From the NCBI GenBank assembly GCA_023415635.1, contig JAEZJV010000079.1:62001-126000 (forward strand): a DNA stretch of 64,000 nt, given 5' to 3'. This document shows, piece after piece, positions 1 through 7,729 of the stretch. Source of the stretch: Bacillota bacterium (GTDB lineage Bacteria > Bacillota > Clostridia > Lachnospirales > Lachnospiraceae). Numbering within the stretch: position 1 is the first letter of the stretch; each line of letters begins with the position of its first letter. The notes below the pieces were generated by a model. That model searched no databases. It was not told the DNA's origin and saw only the letters and a list, made by a program, of their open reading frames with translations. The translations under genes were made by a program, and so were the position numbers.

Positions 1-668
1 TACTATTTGTTGTTGTCGCTGAAATGGGGGATAAGACACAACTACTTGCAATGGCGATGGCGAGTAAGTATAAGGCCGGACAAGTAATGCTGGGAGTTTT
101 AGTGGCTACTGTTTTGAATCATGCGTTTGCAGTAATGCTGGGAAGCTGCTTAAGCTCTGTACTCCCGATGGATATGATCAAAATCGTTGCAGCGATTGCT
201 TTTCTGGTTTTTGGTCTTTGGACCTTAAGAGGAGATAAGCTGGATGGGGATGAGACAAAGAAGCAGAAATTCAGTCCTGTCATGACGGTTGCGATTGCAT
301 TCTTCATAGCGGAAATGGGTGATAAGACGCAGCTTATGACAATTACCCTGGCAGCAGGAAGCAAATCGCCTATATTCATTCTGATAGGAACAACACTGGG
401 TATGCTGGTGGCGGATGGTATCGGTATTATCGGAGGGGCCTGGATGGCGAAGCATATTCCTGATAAATATATCAAGTGGGGAGCAGGCTTGGTATTTATA
501 TTCTTTGGAACCCTGACTCTATATGATATTGTGCCAAAAGCGCTGATTAGTCCTTTTTATATTACAGTATACTTCCTTATACTGATGGCCTTGATTTATA
601 TGGCAGGTGTTAAATTTTCTTATATCGGTAAAGAAAGCAACAAAGAGATCGAACCCGAGGAAGTGTGA
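1..668 (+). CDS. GDT1/TMEM165-family cation transporter, 5' end outside window
   Basis: The frame is already open at base 3 and reads LFVVVAEMGDKTQ across the first in-window ATG at 24, so the true start lies before the window. Two copies of the family motif E-x-G-D-K-T-Q are visible, one at the very start and one about 90 residues later (IAEMGDKTQLM), each on a hydrophobic helix. This duplicated motif defines the UPF0016/GDT1 family (yeast Gdt1, human TMEM165, bacterial Mn2+ exporters). About six membrane helices are expected; those seen alternate with short polar linkers, and the central linker is charged. The likely role is export of Mn2+ or a related cation across the plasma membrane. In bacteria these genes often follow a manganese riboswitch, but that region is not in the window. 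Family assignment is firm, substrate is inference. Confidence 0.9.
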   Translation, partial: LFVVVAEMGDKTQLLAMAMASKYKAGQVMLGVLVATVLNHAFAVMLGSCLSSVLPMDMIKIVAAIAFLVFGLWTLRGDKLDGDETKKQKFSPVMTVAIAFFIAEMGDKTQLMTITLAAGSKSPIFILIGTTLGMLVADGIGIIGGAWMAKHIPDKYIKWGAGLVFIFFGTLTLYDIVPKALISPFYITVYFLILMALIYMAGVKFSYIGKESNKEIEPEEV

Positions 669-797
669 AGAAAATTCTTAAAGGATATGAAATATTTGAG
701 CACCGCGTAGCAGAAGCCTGACTAAAAAAGCTGAGGAAAGACTTAATAAAATCTGTAAATATATGGAGATTTGACGAAACTTGAGGGGAAGTTTTGT

Positions 798-826
798 TTG
801 ACTTTATGCTGAATTGAGGATACAAT
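798..826 (+). promoter_or_regulatory. sigma-A-type promoter of the small lysine-rich gene
   Basis: TTGACT at 798-803, a 17-base spacer, and TACAAT at 821-826. Transcription would start near 833, about 39 bases before the ATG at 872. It lies well after the stop of the upstream transporter, so the small gene has its own transcript. Confidence 0.7.
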
Positions 827-871
827 AATCTTAATTATTTGACAAAAATCAAACAAAAGGAGGTGGATTCC

Positions 872-955
872 ATGGGAGATAAGAATCCGAAAAAAGCCCC
901 GAAGAAAAAGAGTGGCGCAGCACCGGCAGCAGCAACAACCAGCAAGAAGAAGTAA
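872..955 (+). CDS. 27-residue lysine/alanine-rich small protein
   Basis: ATG at 872 follows a near-perfect ribosome site (AAAGGAGGTGG at 856-866) and the frame closes with TAA at 953-955. The product starts MGDKNPKKAPKKKSG, continues with an Ala/Thr stretch and ends in KKK. Ten of the 27 residues are lysine and there is no hydrophobic segment, so it is a highly basic, probably disordered cytosolic peptide. It has its own promoter (798-826) and a strong terminator immediately downstream (961-1003), giving a monocistronic mRNA of about 170 bases. I recall similar MGDKN..KK peptides as unannotated small genes in Lachnospiraceae, but I cannot check that here. Its charge suggests nucleic acid or ribosome binding (inference); no function is claimed. 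Confidence 0.75.
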   Translation: MGDKNPKKAPKKKSGAAPAAATTSKKK

Positions 956-960
956 CACAT

Positions 961-1003
961 AAGGGATTATGCAGAATATAAGATTTTGCATAATCCCTTT
1001 TTG
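961..1003 (+). terminator. Rho-independent terminator after small gene
   Basis: AAGGGATTATGCA (961-973) pairs perfectly with TGCATAATCCCTT (987-999) across a 13-base loop and runs into T residues. It also lies just past the 3' end of the convergent phosphofructokinase gene, so it may serve both strands. Confidence 0.85.
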
Positions 1004-1015
1004 TATCGGTATTTT

Positions 1016-2230
1016 CTATTTTTTTAATATCTTTTCGGCTCTGGGAGCTCTCAGCATGCTTGCTTCGGGCATGTTGCTGCCAAGCAACGGCTGAAGATAA
1101 TATTTAAAGGCATCAGTGACATTATTGCCACTGTCATTAATGAATTCCTTCGGCATCAGTTTCGTCTTTCCGGCAACATTTTTTAAGTCAGTCATCTTAT
1201 AATCTACGGAATAGAAACCGGTACGGTTAATGATGATGGAACCGTCGATATTATGCCAGATTGCAAACTGTGCGGCTTTCTCACCAACCTCTCTGGCTTC
1301 ATGCTGATCGATTTCTGAAGAGCATCCCATAAAGGAACGCTGCAGATACCCTAAAGTATCGGAACGAACTCTGGAGATACCCAAGCGGTTCTTGATTTCC
1401 TGAGTGAGAAGATCCCCTAAGGCTCCTGTGCCGGACAACTGAGTGTTACCGTGGGCATCGGTGCCGCCTTTAATCAGCTTTGTAACAATCGGTACACCCT
1501 TATCATCCTGTATACCTTCGGATACAGCAATGATACAGCGACCAAATTTATCATAAATATTCTTGACATCCTTGACAAAATCTTCGATGACAAAGTGACG
1601 TTCCGGCAAATATATTAAATGAGGACCATCGTCAGGGTATTTTTGGGCGATAGAGGAGGCTGCAGTTAAGAAGCCTGCATTACGGCCCATGACTACTCCG
1701 ATGTGAACTCCCGGAAGTGCTCTGTTATCAAGATTTAGTCCGATGAAGGCTTGTGCTACGAATTTTGCAGCAGAAGGATAGCCGGGAGTATGGTCGTTCA
1801 TCATTAAATCATTATCAATTGTCTTCGGGATATGAATTGCGCGGAACTCATAGCCTGAGGATTCTGCCTGCTCGTTTACGATGCGGACAGTATCTGCGGA
1901 ATCGTTGCCGCCGATATAGAAGAAATATCTTACACCATGTGCCTGGAAGACCTTAAATATCTCCTTACAATAAGCCGTATCCGGCTTGTCTCTTGTGGAA
2001 AACAACGCTGAAGAGGGAGTGATTGCAACCTGCTCCAGATTATGTGTCGTCTCCTGTGTCAAATCGAGAAAATCCTCATTAATTATTCCCGAAACCCCGT
2101 TAACTGCACCGTAAACCTTGGTGATTTGTGGAAATTTTCTGGATTCCAGCACGGCCCCTACCAATGACTGATTAATTACTGCGGTGGGCCCTCCACCCTG
2201 TGCTACAACTACTTTTCCCTCAAGTACCAT
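1016..2230 (-). CDS. pfp: Pyrophosphate-dependent 6-phosphofructokinase
   Basis: This enzyme phosphorylates fructose 6-phosphate at C1 in glycolysis, here with PPi as the likely donor. The 404-residue protein opens with the phosphofructokinase loop GGGPTAVINQS. Two positions point to PPi use: GGND at about residue 103, where the Asp replaces the Gly of ATP enzymes, and PKTIDNDL, where the Lys replaces the Gly of PGTIDND. The substrate motif MGRNAGFL follows. The start ATG at 2230 has an AAAGGAGTG ribosome site. It is transcribed alone from a promoter about 170 bases upstream. PPi-PFK is common in anaerobic clostridia, where it saves ATP. Cofactor preference is inferred from these residues, not measured. 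Confidence 0.92.
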   Translation of the reverse strand: MVLEGKVVVAQGGGPTAVINQSLVGAVLESRKFPQITKVYGAVNGVSGIINEDFLDLTQETTHNLEQVAITPSSALFSTRDKPDTAYCKEIFKVFQAHGVRYFFYIGGNDSADTVRIVNEQAESSGYEFRAIHIPKTIDNDLMMNDHTPGYPSAAKFVAQAFIGLNLDNRALPGVHIGVVMGRNAGFLTAASSIAQKYPDDGPHLIYLPERHFVIEDFVKDVKNIYDKFGRCIIAVSEGIQDDKGVPIVTKLIKGGTDAHGNTQLSGTGALGDLLTQEIKNRLGISRVRSDTLGYLQRSFMGCSSEIDQHEAREVGEKAAQFAIWHNIDGSIIINRTGFYSVDYKMTDLKNVAGKTKLMPKEFINDSGNNVTDAFKYYLQPLLGSNMPEASMLRAPRAEKILKK

Positions 2231-2403
2231 ACAAATACTTCACTCCTTTACTTTTCTTTGATGTAGAAATAAGATTGGTCAAACTTAGACTGAATAAAAA
2301 ACTAGTGGTAAAACGGTTGCTCTTAATTTCTGCGAGTCAGTAAATTCTGTGGCCGGTTGTAATACCGTACAAGTTCCTCGTATGTAACAGTAAGTACTAT
2401 ATT

Positions 2404-2431
2404 ATTGTATCACATTTTAATAATAAGTAAA
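2404..2431 (-). promoter_or_regulatory. Promoter of the phosphofructokinase gene
   Basis: On the minus strand TTTACT (2431-2426), a 16-base spacer and TACAAT (2409-2404) with an extended TG two bases before it. The 5' leader would be about 165 bases; I see no known riboswitch in it. Confidence 0.5.
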
Positions 2432-2471
2432 CACATACCGCAAAATAGAAGCACGTAGCACAGAATAGAAG

Positions 2472-3266
2472 CTAATTTCTGGCACTCATCAGGTTACCGG
2501 AGGAATAGTGCTTAAGTCCTCTGTAAAATACAAAGAAGGCAAGAAGACTGATTCCTATGGTAAAACCCAAAATACCTAGGGTAGTGTAGGGGTCAAACTT
2601 GAGCAGGACATGGAGCGGTTGGTATACGTAAAACCCAATTGGTATCAGACTATAGAGCAGAAGTCGTACCCCGTTCTTAAAAATCGTATCAGGATAGACG
2701 GAAAAATTAATCATAGTATTACTTAAGCACTCTGCGAGCATATCGCCACGAATAATCCAGAAAGACAGGCTTCCGGCAATCGTAGCAAAGGAAGTATAGA
2801 TGATAGCTCCGGTGATGGTGAATAGGCTAAATAGCAGGAAATCCACAACATTGCAGCGAATTACAAGCAGAAGGATATATCCATATAACAGATCTCCGAT
2901 AGCTGAGATGCTGGTAGAGGAGGTTAGAATACTCAACAAAACATTCTTAGGCTGAACCAAAAAACAATCCAGCTTACCGTTCAGGATCAGATCCGATAGA
3001 GAAAAGGCACGATGGAACAGGATATGAGCCAGGCCGAAGGTGGAAGCAGCCAGAGCCCATAGATACATAACGTCCCGAAAAGCATAACCGCCAATCTCCG
3101 GTCTCAGATGGAATAGAAGCAGCCATTGTACGACAAAAGCAGCATTATTGAGAATCATAAAGACGATGTTGGTAAGAAAAGTAATACGATTGGTCATCTC
3201 TCGCATAATATTATATTTGACTGATAATTGAATGATCCGTAATTGATTCTTAACCGCCATTGACAT
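2472..3266 (-). CDS. ABC-2 exporter permease (DUF990 type), second subunit
   Basis: A 264-residue integral membrane protein with about six hydrophobic segments and no periplasmic domain, resembling DUF990/ABC-2-type permeases that occur as pairs with one ATPase. It is the last gene of a three-gene operon and overlaps the preceding permease by 17 bases, so the two are translationally coupled. The chosen start ATG (3266) has a GGGGAGTG site about 11 bases upstream. By analogy with paired DUF990 systems, sometimes annotated as viologen or drug exporters, it would form the heterodimeric membrane channel with the neighbouring permease. Substrate unknown. The attenuator ahead of the operon suggests an inducer that affects translation. 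Confidence 0.82.
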   Translation of the reverse strand: MSMAVKNQLRIIQLSVKYNIMREMTNRITFLTNIVFMILNNAAFVVQWLLLFHLRPEIGGYAFRDVMYLWALAASTFGLAHILFHRAFSLSDLILNGKLDCFLVQPKNVLLSILTSSTSISAIGDLLYGYILLLVIRCNVVDFLLFSLFTITGAIIYTSFATIAGSLSFWIIRGDMLAECLSNTMINFSVYPDTIFKNGVRLLLYSLIPIGFYVYQPLHVLLKFDPYTTLGILGFTIGISLLAFFVFYRGLKHYSSGNLMSARN

Positions 3267-4041
3267 AAAGCTTTTTCACTCCCCTTCGATAAAGTAATAA
3301 TAAAAAGAATAAGGTTACTACCAGATAAATCAACTGGAAAGCGATTACCTTCAAAGCAATGGGTAAGCTGTAATCGATAACCAGCTTTGAGGGTCCATAG
3401 GTGACGACAAAGATCGGAGTCACGCGGATGACCGGTTGAAGCCAGAGAGGAAACATCTCTATTGGAAACATGGTGCCTACGACAATCAACAGCTTGTCGT
3501 AGATCCAATGGAAGGGAAGACAATCCTCAATCCAGAAGGATAGAATACTGATGGTCATCCTTAGGAAGGTATTGACGAAGATTCCGAGAAGCAGTGACAG
3601 CAGTACCAAAGGGAGCTGATATAGCTTCAGGCTCGGAATATTTCCAACAAACAGGGCCCCGATGATCAGACCTGCTCCTGAGAAAAGAATAAATTGTATG
3701 GAGATTTCTCCGAGATGCTTTGCCACGATATAAGCAATGTAGTGGTAAGGTTTATTGATGCCATAAGCGATGCCTCCGTTTTTGATATCTTCGCTGATCT
3801 GATTCGTCAACGTGCGGTTTCTTGTTCCGAACCAGATGATTTCCGCGATAATGATATACCAGATCATTTGTTCCTTTGAATAACCGCTAATCAGATTAGC
3901 AGTATCGGAGTAGATATAATCCCATAGGTTTGCAAATACAAACAACAGGATAAAAAAGGTAATCATTCCGAACAGCAGGTTCAGGGAGTATTGAAGCCGG
4001 TCAATCAGAGTAGCTTTATATATTGTATAATATTTTCTCAC
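3250..4041 (-). CDS. ABC-2 exporter permease (DUF990 type), first subunit
   Basis: A 263-residue protein with roughly six membrane helices, starting with a short basic N-terminus (MRKYYTIYKATLIDRLQ) typical of DUF990 permeases. It starts inside the stop of the ATPase gene (4-base ATGA-type overlap at 4038-4041) and itself overlaps the next permease by 17 bases, so all three genes are one coupled operon. The two permeases are distinct in sequence but similar in size and helix pattern, consistent with a heterodimeric channel. Known relatives export small toxic compounds or antibiotics; the actual substrate cannot be read from the sequence. Confidence 0.82.
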   Translation of the reverse strand: MRKYYTIYKATLIDRLQYSLNLLFGMITFFILLFVFANLWDYIYSDTANLISGYSKEQMIWYIIIAEIIWFGTRNRTLTNQISEDIKNGGIAYGINKPYHYIAYIVAKHLGEISIQFILFSGAGLIIGALFVGNIPSLKLYQLPLVLLSLLLGIFVNTFLRMTISILSFWIEDCLPFHWIYDKLLIVVGTMFPIEMFPLWLQPVIRVTPIFVVTYGPSKLVIDYSLPIALKVIAFQLIYLVVTLFFLLLLYRRGVKKLYVNGG

Positions 4042-5069
4042 TTAAGCTCCTTTCTTTCCGGGCAGGTATTCCCTCCACTATTCTTAGTGGGGTATCGGTT
4101 TTCTTTATAAATCTCAGTGATGATGTTTTCCAGAGGAATATTGGAGATTGTAATATCGAGAATGCTATCAGTAGCAATCAGCTTCAGTACATCCGTGATA
4201 TTTTTGACTGTGGTATCGACTTCCAGCTTCAGGTGACTCCCCTTACTTTTCAACACCGTGACACCCTCCTCATCCGTCATGTCAACCGGTTCCAGAAGCT
4301 TCAATTCTACTATTTTTTTATTCAGGTAATGATATTTAAGCTTCTCCATGGAATCATCCAGTACAATTTGGCCATGATTCACGATGATGATTCTTTTACA
4401 GAGCTTTTCTATGTCTCCCACATCATGACTGGTCAGGAATACCGTAGTCTTATATTCCTTATTCATTTTCTTGATCAAGGCTCGGATATTCTCCTTTACT
4501 ACGGGGTCAAGTCCTATCGTAGGCTCATCCAGAAATAATACTTTAGGCCGGTGTATTAGGGAAGCTACAATTTCACAGCGTATTCTCTGTCCGAGAGAAA
4601 GGTTCCTGACAGGGGTATTGATGAATTCCTCCAATTCAAATACAGTCTTGAGCTCCTCGATCCTTTCCTCGATTTCCTTGTCCTTCAGATCATAAATTGC
4701 ACCGAAGAACTTAAAATTATCATAAGGGGTCAGGTGCATCCAAAGCTGCTCCTTCTGTCCGAAGACAGTACCGATCTGGTAGGAAAGTTGCTTTCTTTTC
4801 ATGGTCGGATTGATGTTCATGACAGTTGCTTCCCCATTGTCAGGATATAGAATACCGGTAAGCATTTTTATGGTAGTACTTTTCCCTGCTCCGTTAGGAC
4901 CGATGAACGCAAGAATTTCACCCTCCTCCACATGAAAACTAACATCGTCCACGGCCTTCACTGTTCGGTACTGCGGTCTGAGGATGGATTTTAGGCTCCC
5001 CCTAAGTCCTTTCTCCTTGGTCTTTGTCTGAAAGGATTTTGATAAATGATTTACTGTAATTGCTTCCAT
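4038..5069 (-). CDS. ABC exporter ATP-binding protein
   Basis: The 343-residue ATPase powers the two downstream permeases. Walker A GPNGAGKST lies at about residues 57-65, the Q-loop and signature LSLGQRIRCEI in the middle, Walker B VLFLDEPTIGLDP near 180, then the switch SHD. The unusual signature (LSLGQR rather than LSGGQ) and the long C-terminal extension of about 100 residues after the switch match the NatA/CcmA-like ATPases that partner DUF990 permeases. It is the first gene of the operon; its ATG follows GGCAGGGA, about 280 bases downstream of a promoter. The leader contains a peptide ORF, a hairpin and a terminator, so expression is probably controlled by attenuation. Confidence 0.9.
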   Translation of the reverse strand: MEAITVNHLSKSFQTKTKEKGLRGSLKSILRPQYRTVKAVDDVSFHVEEGEILAFIGPNGAGKSTTIKMLTGILYPDNGEATVMNINPTMKRKQLSYQIGTVFGQKEQLWMHLTPYDNFKFFGAIYDLKDKEIEERIEELKTVFELEEFINTPVRNLSLGQRIRCEIVASLIHRPKVLFLDEPTIGLDPVVKENIRALIKKMNKEYKTTVFLTSHDVGDIEKLCKRIIIVNHGQIVLDDSMEKLKYHYLNKKIVELKLLEPVDMTDEEGVTVLKSKGSHLKLEVDTTVKNITDVLKLIATDSILDITISNIPLENIITEIYKENRYPTKNSGGNTCPERKELK

Positions 5070-5137
5070 TAAGATTCCCTGCCTTTCTTAATAAAGTACA
5101 TGATGAAACATAAAGTAGTTCTTCTGCCTTAAAATAA

Positions 5138-5178
5138 AACCGCCCTGCTTAATATCTTGAATATTATGCAAGGCGGTT
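5138..5178 (-). terminator. Leader terminator (attenuator) ahead of ABC exporter operon
   Basis: Read on the minus strand, AACCGCCTTGC (5178-5168) pairs with GCAGGGCGGTT (5148-5138), with a further short inner AATAT/ATATT stem, and is followed by TTTATTTTAA. It lies inside the leader, 69 bases before the ATPase start codon, so transcription must read through it to express the operon. Confidence 0.75.
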
Positions 5179-5229
5179 GATTGATTAATTGTATAGATAT
5201 AACCATTCTCGTTTTTGCATAACTGAAGG

Positions 5230-5276
5230 AGACATGTCTGCCTGCAGCTATCCGAGATTGCTGCAGGTTAATGTCT
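5230..5276 (-). promoter_or_regulatory. Leader hairpin overlapping the leader-peptide stop
   Basis: On the minus strand CCTGCAGC pairs perfectly with GCTGCAGG (8 bp), and an outer AGACAT/ATGTCT stem (6 bp) extends it. The outer left arm is the last two codons of the leader peptide, so a ribosome stopped there would open the stem. This is the arrangement expected of ribosome-mediated attenuation. Confidence 0.6.
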
Positions 5277-5324
5277 AATGACGTGAAAGCTATTAAAGAC
5301 GATTAGGTTATTTCTGTTTTTCAT
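5268..5324 (-). CDS. Leader peptide of ABC exporter operon (18 residues)
   Basis: ATG at 5324 (minus) preceded by GGAGAG at a normal distance, open for 18 codons to TAA at 5268: MKNRNNLIVFNSFHVIRH. It starts about 25 bases after the predicted transcription start, and its last codons form one arm of the following hairpin (5230-5276). Such short ORFs in front of hairpin-terminator pairs control many antibiotic-resistance genes. It is not enriched for one amino acid, which argues against amino-acid attenuation. No known leader-peptide arrest motif is recognised. Confidence 0.55.
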   Translation of the reverse strand: MKNRNNLIVFNSFHVIRH

Positions 5325-5355
5325 TGTGATACTCTCCAGATTTTGTATTTTGGCT

Positions 5356-5384
5356 AGTATAGCATAGTGAAATAAATATTTCAA
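5356..5384 (-). promoter_or_regulatory. Promoter of ABC exporter operon
   Basis: Minus strand TTGAAA (5384-5379), 17-base spacer, TATACT (5361-5356). Predicted start near 5349, giving a leader of about 280 bases. Together with the features at 5138-5324 this accounts for most of the 5070-5579 non-coding stretch; the remainder (5385-5579) holds only the 5' region of the divergent GNAT gene. Confidence 0.7.
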
Positions 5385-5579
5385 GATTAATTTTTTCTAC
5401 AAAATAGGATGCTTGCCATAGCCGCTTAATATCTGAGGCCAGCCGGGAACTTTTTTTAGTAAAAGCATAATATAAAATAATAAGTTCTTGCGGCAGCAGT
5501 ATTCCTGTAATACAATTAAATTATGTAAGCTGCTACAAAAGCGGTGTCATACATACATAAGAATTGGTGGGGGTATATC

Positions 5580-6701
5580 ATGCTAGAAATTAAGGAAGTA
5601 AGAACTAGAAAAGAGCAGAGAATATTTGCTGCATTCGGTGTAAAAATGTATGAAAAAGTGCCACAAGCGATACCGGAGCTGATATCGGATGAGATCAATA
5701 ATTTCAAGCCCAAGAAAAATCCAGCGTATGCTTATTGCAGAACAAAACAGTTCCTGGCTTATAAGGACGGCAGCTGTGTCGGAAGAATTGCAGCAATTAT
5801 CAACGATGCATCGAACGACAAATGGAATACCAGAAGAATCCGTTTTACCAGAGTGGATTTTATCGATGACCCTGAAGTATCGAAGGCGTTATTCGGGGCA
5901 GTGGAGGGTTGGGGGAGAGCAGAAGGCCTGACCCAGATACATGGGCCGATCGGCTTCTGTGATATGGATCAGGAAGGTATGCTGATTGAAGGCTTTGAAG
6001 AGGCAGGCATGTTTATAACCATCTACAATCATCCCTATTATAAAGAGCATTTGGAAGCTCTGGGCTTTACAAAGGATATCGATTGGGTAGAGTATCAGAT
6101 CAAAATCCCGGAGAAGGTGGACGAGAAGCTGAACCGTCTTTCTGAAGCGGTCTTAAGAAAATATAAGGTTCGCTTGATTGAACCAAAAACCAGAAAAGAG
6201 ATAAAGCCTTATATCGGTGATATCTTAAAACTATATAACATTTCCTATTCTGAGCTGTACGGTACTGTGGAGCTGAATGATGCTCAAATTAAGAAATACT
6301 ATGATGAGTTTATCCTGTTGATTAATCCGGAGTATGTAAAGCTTCTGCTTAATGAAGAAAATCAAATGATTGGCTTTGGACTGGCGATGCCTTCACTGAA
6401 TCAGGCAGTGAAGAAAAACAACGGCCGGTTATTTCCCTTTGGCTGGTATAGTCTTCTGAGAGCTCCCTATAGAAAAACGGAGCTGTTGGATCTCTATCTG
6501 ATTGGAGTCCTGCCCCAGATGCAGAATAAGGGTTTGACTGCCGTGCTAATGAATTCCATGGCAGCTTCCGCACGTAAGAACGGTATTAAGTTTGCCGAGA
6601 CGGGGCCTGAGCTGGAGACAAATCATCAGGTACAGGCGTTATGGAAGCACTATGATGCCAGACAGCACAAACGCAGACGATGCTGGGTTAAGGAGATATA
6701 G
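5580..6701 (+). CDS. GNAT-superfamily N-acetyltransferase-like protein
   Basis: A 373-residue cytosolic protein. I chose ATG 5580 because it has a GGTGGGGG ribosome site at a proper distance; an upstream in-frame GTG at 5544 has none. The C-terminal half resembles a GNAT fold (roughly residues 200-370, with a loop LIGVLPQMQNKGLTAVLMNS that fits the acetyl-CoA pyrophosphate loop Q-x-x-G-x). The N-terminal half (FRAKNPAYAYC..., IHGPIGFCDMDQEG) is conserved in a group of long hypothetical GNAT proteins from Clostridia and Bacteroidetes that have no assigned substrate. It stands 28-40 bases ahead of metF and may be co-transcribed with it. Substrate unknown. Confidence 0.75.
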   Translation: MLEIKEVRTRKEQRIFAAFGVKMYEKVPQAIPELISDEINNFKPKKNPAYAYCRTKQFLAYKDGSCVGRIAAIINDASNDKWNTRRIRFTRVDFIDDPEVSKALFGAVEGWGRAEGLTQIHGPIGFCDMDQEGMLIEGFEEAGMFITIYNHPYYKEHLEALGFTKDIDWVEYQIKIPEKVDEKLNRLSEAVLRKYKVRLIEPKTRKEIKPYIGDILKLYNISYSELYGTVELNDAQIKKYYDEFILLINPEYVKLLLNEENQMIGFGLAMPSLNQAVKKNNGRLFPFGWYSLLRAPYRKTELLDLYLIGVLPQMQNKGLTAVLMNSMAASARKNGIKFAETGPELETNHQVQALWKHYDARQHKRRRCWVKEI

Positions 6702-6741
6702 AGCACTAAGGACATACTGAAAATAAGGAATGGAGAATAGA

Positions 6742-7608
6742 ATGCAGATAGCCTCTTTATTTGAGATGAGAAAACCGATACTGTCCTTCGAGGTGTTTCC
6801 TCCGAAGAAGACCAGTCCCATCGAGACAATCTATACTACGCTGGACGAACTACAGGATTTACGGCCGGATTTTATCAGTGTTACCTACGGAGCCGGAGGT
6901 AATTCAGGGGATACGGCCACCTGTGAGATTGCATCGGCAATTAAAAACAAGTATGGGATTGAGCCTTTGGCCCATCTGACCTGTGTAAATTATTCAAAGA
7001 TGGAGATAGAGAGAATCCTGGATCGTCTCCAAGCACAGGGGATTACTAATATTCTTGCACTTCGCGGAGATATTAATCCTGATATACCACCAAAGCATGA
7101 GTTTTGTTATGCGGACGAGTTGGTCACCTTCATCAGAGAGAGGGGTGGCTTCCATGTGTCAGGGGCCTGTTACCCGGAGGGGCATATTACAGCAGAGAGC
7201 TTGGATACAGATATCATAAATCTTAAGAAAAAGGTAGATGCCGGTGCAGAGCATCTCATATCCCAGCTTTTCTTTGATAATAATTATTTCTATTCCTTCT
7301 TAGAAAAGGCTAGGTCGGCCGGTGTTATGGTCCCGATTGAAGCGGGTATCATGCCTGTTGTGAATAAAGCTCAGATTGAACGTATGGTTACCTTGTGCGG
7401 TGCCAGCCTTCCTGCTAAATTTATAAAGATGATGCAGCGTTTCGAGTATTCTCCGGAAGCACTTAGAGATGCCGGTATCGCATATGCGGTTGATCAGATT
7501 GTTGATCTCATCTCCCAAGGGGTGGATGGGATTCATCTCTATACGATGAATAACTCTGCCATTGCAAAAAGAATTCACACCAGTATTGCAGGCTTAATTA
7601 TTACTTAA
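6742..7608 (+). CDS. metF: 5,10-methylenetetrahydrofolate reductase
   Basis: Reduces 5,10-methylene-THF to 5-methyl-THF with a flavin, feeding methionine synthesis and, in acetogens, the methyl branch of Wood-Ljungdahl. The 288-residue TIM barrel starts with the family signature LSFEVFPPK; the FAD and folate site motifs SVTYGAGG, LALRGD and SQLFFDN are all present. I prefer the ATG at 6742 because GGAG at 6732-6735 sits 6 bases before it; the ATG at 6730 has its purine-rich stretch directly abutting. No C-terminal regulatory domain, as usual for bacteria. It follows the GNAT gene closely and ends before a probable terminator at 7669-7708. Confidence 0.93.
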   Translation: MQIASLFEMRKPILSFEVFPPKKTSPIETIYTTLDELQDLRPDFISVTYGAGGNSGDTATCEIASAIKNKYGIEPLAHLTCVNYSKMEIERILDRLQAQGITNILALRGDINPDIPPKHEFCYADELVTFIRERGGFHVSGACYPEGHITAESLDTDIINLKKKVDAGAEHLISQLFFDNNYFYSFLEKARSAGVMVPIEAGIMPVVNKAQIERMVTLCGASLPAKFIKMMQRFEYSPEALRDAGIAYAVDQIVDLISQGVDGIHLYTMNNSAIAKRIHTSIAGLIIT

Positions 7609-7668
7609 TTATGGAACTATCCGGTGGCTGAAATCGTCTAAATTCATAGGGAAAAGAATTAATGATAT

Positions 7669-7708
7669 CCCTGAGGCAGCTGCGGCTGTTCTTCAGGGTA
7701 TTCTTTTT
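7669..7708 (+). terminator. Probable terminator after metF
   Basis: CCCTGA (7669-7674) pairs with TCAGGG (7693-7698), with an inner CAGC/GCTG stem, followed by TATTCTTTTT. The stem is interrupted, so strength is uncertain. Confidence 0.55.
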
Positions 7709-7729
7709 ATCCCTAATAGGAGGAAAAAT

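Noticed and set aside
4023..4538. A 171-codon plus-strand frame antisense to the ABC ATPase
   Set aside because: It mirrors the ATPase coding frame, has no ribosome site and no recognisable protein.
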